A stretch of DNA of 64,000 nucleotides, taken from Hyphomicrobium sp. GTDB lineage: Bacteria; Pseudomonadota; Alphaproteobacteria; Rhizobiales; Hyphomicrobiaceae. The stretch spans positions 372,001-436,000 of the forward strand of contig NZ_JAIELN010000002.1 of NCBI RefSeq assembly GCF_019753045.1, read 5' to 3'. The notes beneath the pieces are model-generated. The model saw only the letters and a list, made by a program, of their open reading frames with translations. It made no database searches and was not told the origin of the DNA. Positions 62,298 through 64,000 of the stretch are shown piece by piece (positions within the stretch are counted from its first letter, which is position 1; the number at the start of each line of letters is the position of its first letter). A program made the translations under genes and the position numbers.

Positions 62298-63701
62298 ATG
62301 ACGACAATGTGGGGCGATAGCGCCTATTACGGACTGGATGCAGAGTTCAATCCGGACTGGTTTTTAACTGCAGAGCAAAAACAGCTTCGCCGTGAGCTGA
62401 TCGAGGTTTGCCACAAGGTCCTGCGGCCGAACGCGATCGAGTGCGATAAGACGAGCGCTTATCCGCGCGCAAACATCGAAGCGCTAGCCAAGCTGCGGCT
62501 TCTGGCTGCCATCGTGCCAAAGGAAATGGGCGGCCGAGGCGAAAATCATGTCGGGATCACGATGATCGCCGAGACGATCGCAAGGTATGGCTGTCCGTCC
62601 ACCGCGCTGATCTACATGATGCATATGGTGGCCGTCGCCGGGCTCGTCTATCGCGCCAAAGGCAACACCGAGATCGAGAGCCTGCTGTCGCGGATCGACA
62701 GCGAATGCCTCATCGGCACCGCGTCATACACCGACCCCGAAACCGGCGGACATTTCTGGTACCCCAAAATGTCGGGTGCGAAACGCGTCGAAGACGGCTG
62801 GCACGTGCACAAGAAAGCCGCCTGGACGACGTCGTCCGGCTACGCCGACTGGTATATCTCTCAGACGACGAGCCCGGACTTCGACGGCAACTACGGCAAC
62901 CTTTCCGTATTCCTCTTTTACAAGAATGAAGTGCAGGGTTCCGCCGGCAAGTGGGACGCGATGGGCATGCACGGCAACCAGTCCGGCCCAGTCGAGATCG
63001 ACACGGTCGTTCCGCTGAACCGCATCGTCGGCTGGCCGGGCGATGGAGCGATGTCCAACGACGAGGCGATCGATCCGCTCGCGATGCTCATGTATGCGGG
63101 CTCGTATAACGGCGTCGGGCTCGCCTGTATCGACGTTGCCAAAAGACACGTGACACGCAAGGCCCATGTGCAATATGGCCGCCGCGTCGCCGACTATCCG
63201 ACGATTCAGGACGTGTTCGGCCGTGCGATCATGGATGCCCAAGCCTCGCGCTTGTATGCCTACTCCGTCGCAAAGGCTTTGGACGACGCGACAGACGGCG
63301 GCCGCTGGGACATTTACTACGAAGACCCAAAAGCGATGCCGCGCTCCGAATACGCGTTATGGTGCTTCAAGGCGAAATTTCTTTCGACGCGGTTCGCATT
63401 CGAAGTCTCAGACAAGATGCTCCAGGCCTGCGGCGGCCGAGGCTATATGCGCGACCTCGAGCTCGAGCGTCTCGTGCGCGACTCGAAGGCCGGTTGGATC
63501 ATGGCGCCGTCCAACGAAGTCACCGCGCAACTCATCGGCAAATGGGGCCTGTTCGGGGCCGAAGCGATCGACTGGTGGAATCAGAAGGTCGACGAGCCCG
63601 TTCTGATGACTGAGCTGGGCAAGCTCGACGACGCAGGCAAAGAGCGGATCATCGCGAAGTTGAATTCCGAGCTTCAAGCCAGGAAGGTCGCCGCAGAATG
63701 A
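62298..63701 (+). CDS. acyl-CoA dehydrogenase-like flavin monooxygenase/dehydrogenase
   Basis: 467 residues from ATG 62298 (GGGAG six bases upstream; ATGs at 62292 and 62307 are alternatives). The acyl-CoA dehydrogenase fold is shown by LAAIVPKEMGGRGENHVGIT, ECLIGTASYTDPETGGHFW, the KLQACGGRGYMRDLELERL-like end (MLQACGGRGYMRDLELERLV) and a C-terminal helix bundle. The four bases shared with a flavin reductase gene (ATGA) suggest it is not a true acyl-CoA dehydrogenase but the oxygenase part of a two-component flavin monooxygenase (group D, as HpaB, DszC or SfnC). The substrate is unknown. Confidence 0.82.
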   Translation: MTTMWGDSAYYGLDAEFNPDWFLTAEQKQLRRELIEVCHKVLRPNAIECDKTSAYPRANIEALAKLRLLAAIVPKEMGGRGENHVGITMIAETIARYGCPSTALIYMMHMVAVAGLVYRAKGNTEIESLLSRIDSECLIGTASYTDPETGGHFWYPKMSGAKRVEDGWHVHKKAAWTTSSGYADWYISQTTSPDFDGNYGNLSVFLFYKNEVQGSAGKWDAMGMHGNQSGPVEIDTVVPLNRIVGWPGDGAMSNDEAIDPLAMLMYAGSYNGVGLACIDVAKRHVTRKAHVQYGRRVADYPTIQDVFGRAIMDAQASRLYAYSVAKALDDATDGGRWDIYYEDPKAMPRSEYALWCFKAKFLSTRFAFEVSDKMLQACGGRGYMRDLELERLVRDSKAGWIMAPSNEVTAQLIGKWGLFGAEAIDWWNQKVDEPVLMTELGKLDDAGKERIIAKLNSELQARKVAAE

Positions 63702-64000
63702 TGGCTGCAGACGATTGGATCTCGCCCGACGACCCGTTGAACCTGCGCAAGGCCCTCAGCTGCTTTGCAACGGGCATCACGATCATCACGGGAACGACGG
63801 AAGAAGGTGCGCGCTTCGGATTGACGGCATCATCGTTCCAGCCTGTCAGCCTGACGCCGCCGCTCGTCCTCTACAGCGTCCGCAAAGGCGCGGCCAGCGT
63901 CGGTCTTGTGAAGGGCAGCGGATCGTTCTGCGTGAACGTCCTTCGTCACGAGCACGTCGAACTCGCGAAGCGTTTCGCGGCTCCGATCGCAGATCGCTTC
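63698..64000 (+). CDS. flavin reductase (partial, runs off the window)
   Basis: ATG 63698 overlaps the previous stop as ATGA (ATG 63701 is also in frame). The 101 residues seen include LRKALSCFATGITIITGTTE, LTASSFQPVSLTPPLVLYSV and GSFCVNVLRHEHVELAKRFA, the split-barrel FMN-binding blocks of the HpaC family. It should provide reduced flavin to the overlapping oxygenase gene. The C-terminal half is outside the window. Confidence 0.88.
   Translation, partial: MMAADDWISPDDPLNLRKALSCFATGITIITGTTEEGARFGLTASSFQPVSLTPPLVLYSVRKGAASVGLVKGSGSFCVNVLRHEHVELAKRFAAPIADRF

Overview
The window is GC-rich, densely coded and carries genes on both strands. It looks like a chromosomal segment of an alphaproteobacterium of the order Hyphomicrobiales, perhaps Hyphomicrobium-like. 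The clues are a type II glutamine synthetase beside a DUF2735 gene, sigma-EcfG-type promoters (GGAAC-N16/17-CGTT or GGTT), a pfam07835-type aa3 oxidase subunit IV, a MeaB GTPase and PilZ/EPS genes. The genus is an inference. I saw no rRNA, convincing tRNA, insertion sequence, prophage or CRISPR array.

Layout. 1-7.5 kb: surface-polysaccharide genes (methyltransferase C-terminus, three glycosyltransferase-like proteins, an undecaprenyl-phosphate sugar transferase, a NusG-like fragment, PilZ and Crp/Fnr regulators). 7.6-13.5 kb: a Tat-exported esterase, a secreted heptad-like repeat protein, MeaB, a DUF900 lipoprotein hydrolase and a DUF4142 protein. 14-17.9 kb: nitrogen genes (glutaminase, DUF2735, glnII) and a polysaccharide deacetylase. 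18.3-24.3 kb: stress and signalling genes (oxidase subunit IV, glycine-rich exported proteins, a lone receiver, a ribbon-helix-helix protein, a probable sigma-EcfG-controlled small RNA, an Hpt plus hybrid kinase pair). 24.6-34.3 kb: two divergent RND efflux systems. 34.6-40.6 kb: a polyamine-type ABC transporter with a cupin-HTH regulator and an amine oxidase. 40.7-46.5 kb: a seven-gene catabolic operon around a luciferase-like monooxygenase, an amidohydrolase and a flavin reductase. 46.6-50.5 kb: a tandem Lrp regulator, an MFS transporter and an NCS1 permease. 51.1-57.5 kb: a second polyamine-type ABC transporter and a dimethylglycine-dehydrogenase-like enzyme. 57.5-64 kb: a quinone-reductase-like flavoprotein, an aldehyde dehydrogenase, three regulators and the start of a second two-component flavin monooxygenase (acyl-CoA-dehydrogenase-like oxygenase plus flavin reductase).

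How the parts may work together. The right half (34-64 kb) reads as a catabolic island for organic nitrogen: two ABC importers plus MFS and NCS1 carriers bring amines or N-heterocycles in; flavin monooxygenases, amine/N-methyl oxidases, an amidohydrolase and aldehyde dehydrogenases degrade them; XRE-cupin, Lrp and AraC proteins regulate. A shared dyad containing TTTCAC precedes two oxidase genes and one transport operon. The substrates are not identifiable from sequence.

The most notable non-coding signal is at 20932-21062: a full sigma-EcfG promoter followed by three consecutive hairpins whose loops are all C-runs. This is the architecture of an anti-Shine-Dalgarno stress small RNA such as Caulobacter GsrN. 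A second candidate small RNA lies on the minus strand at 13561-13640.
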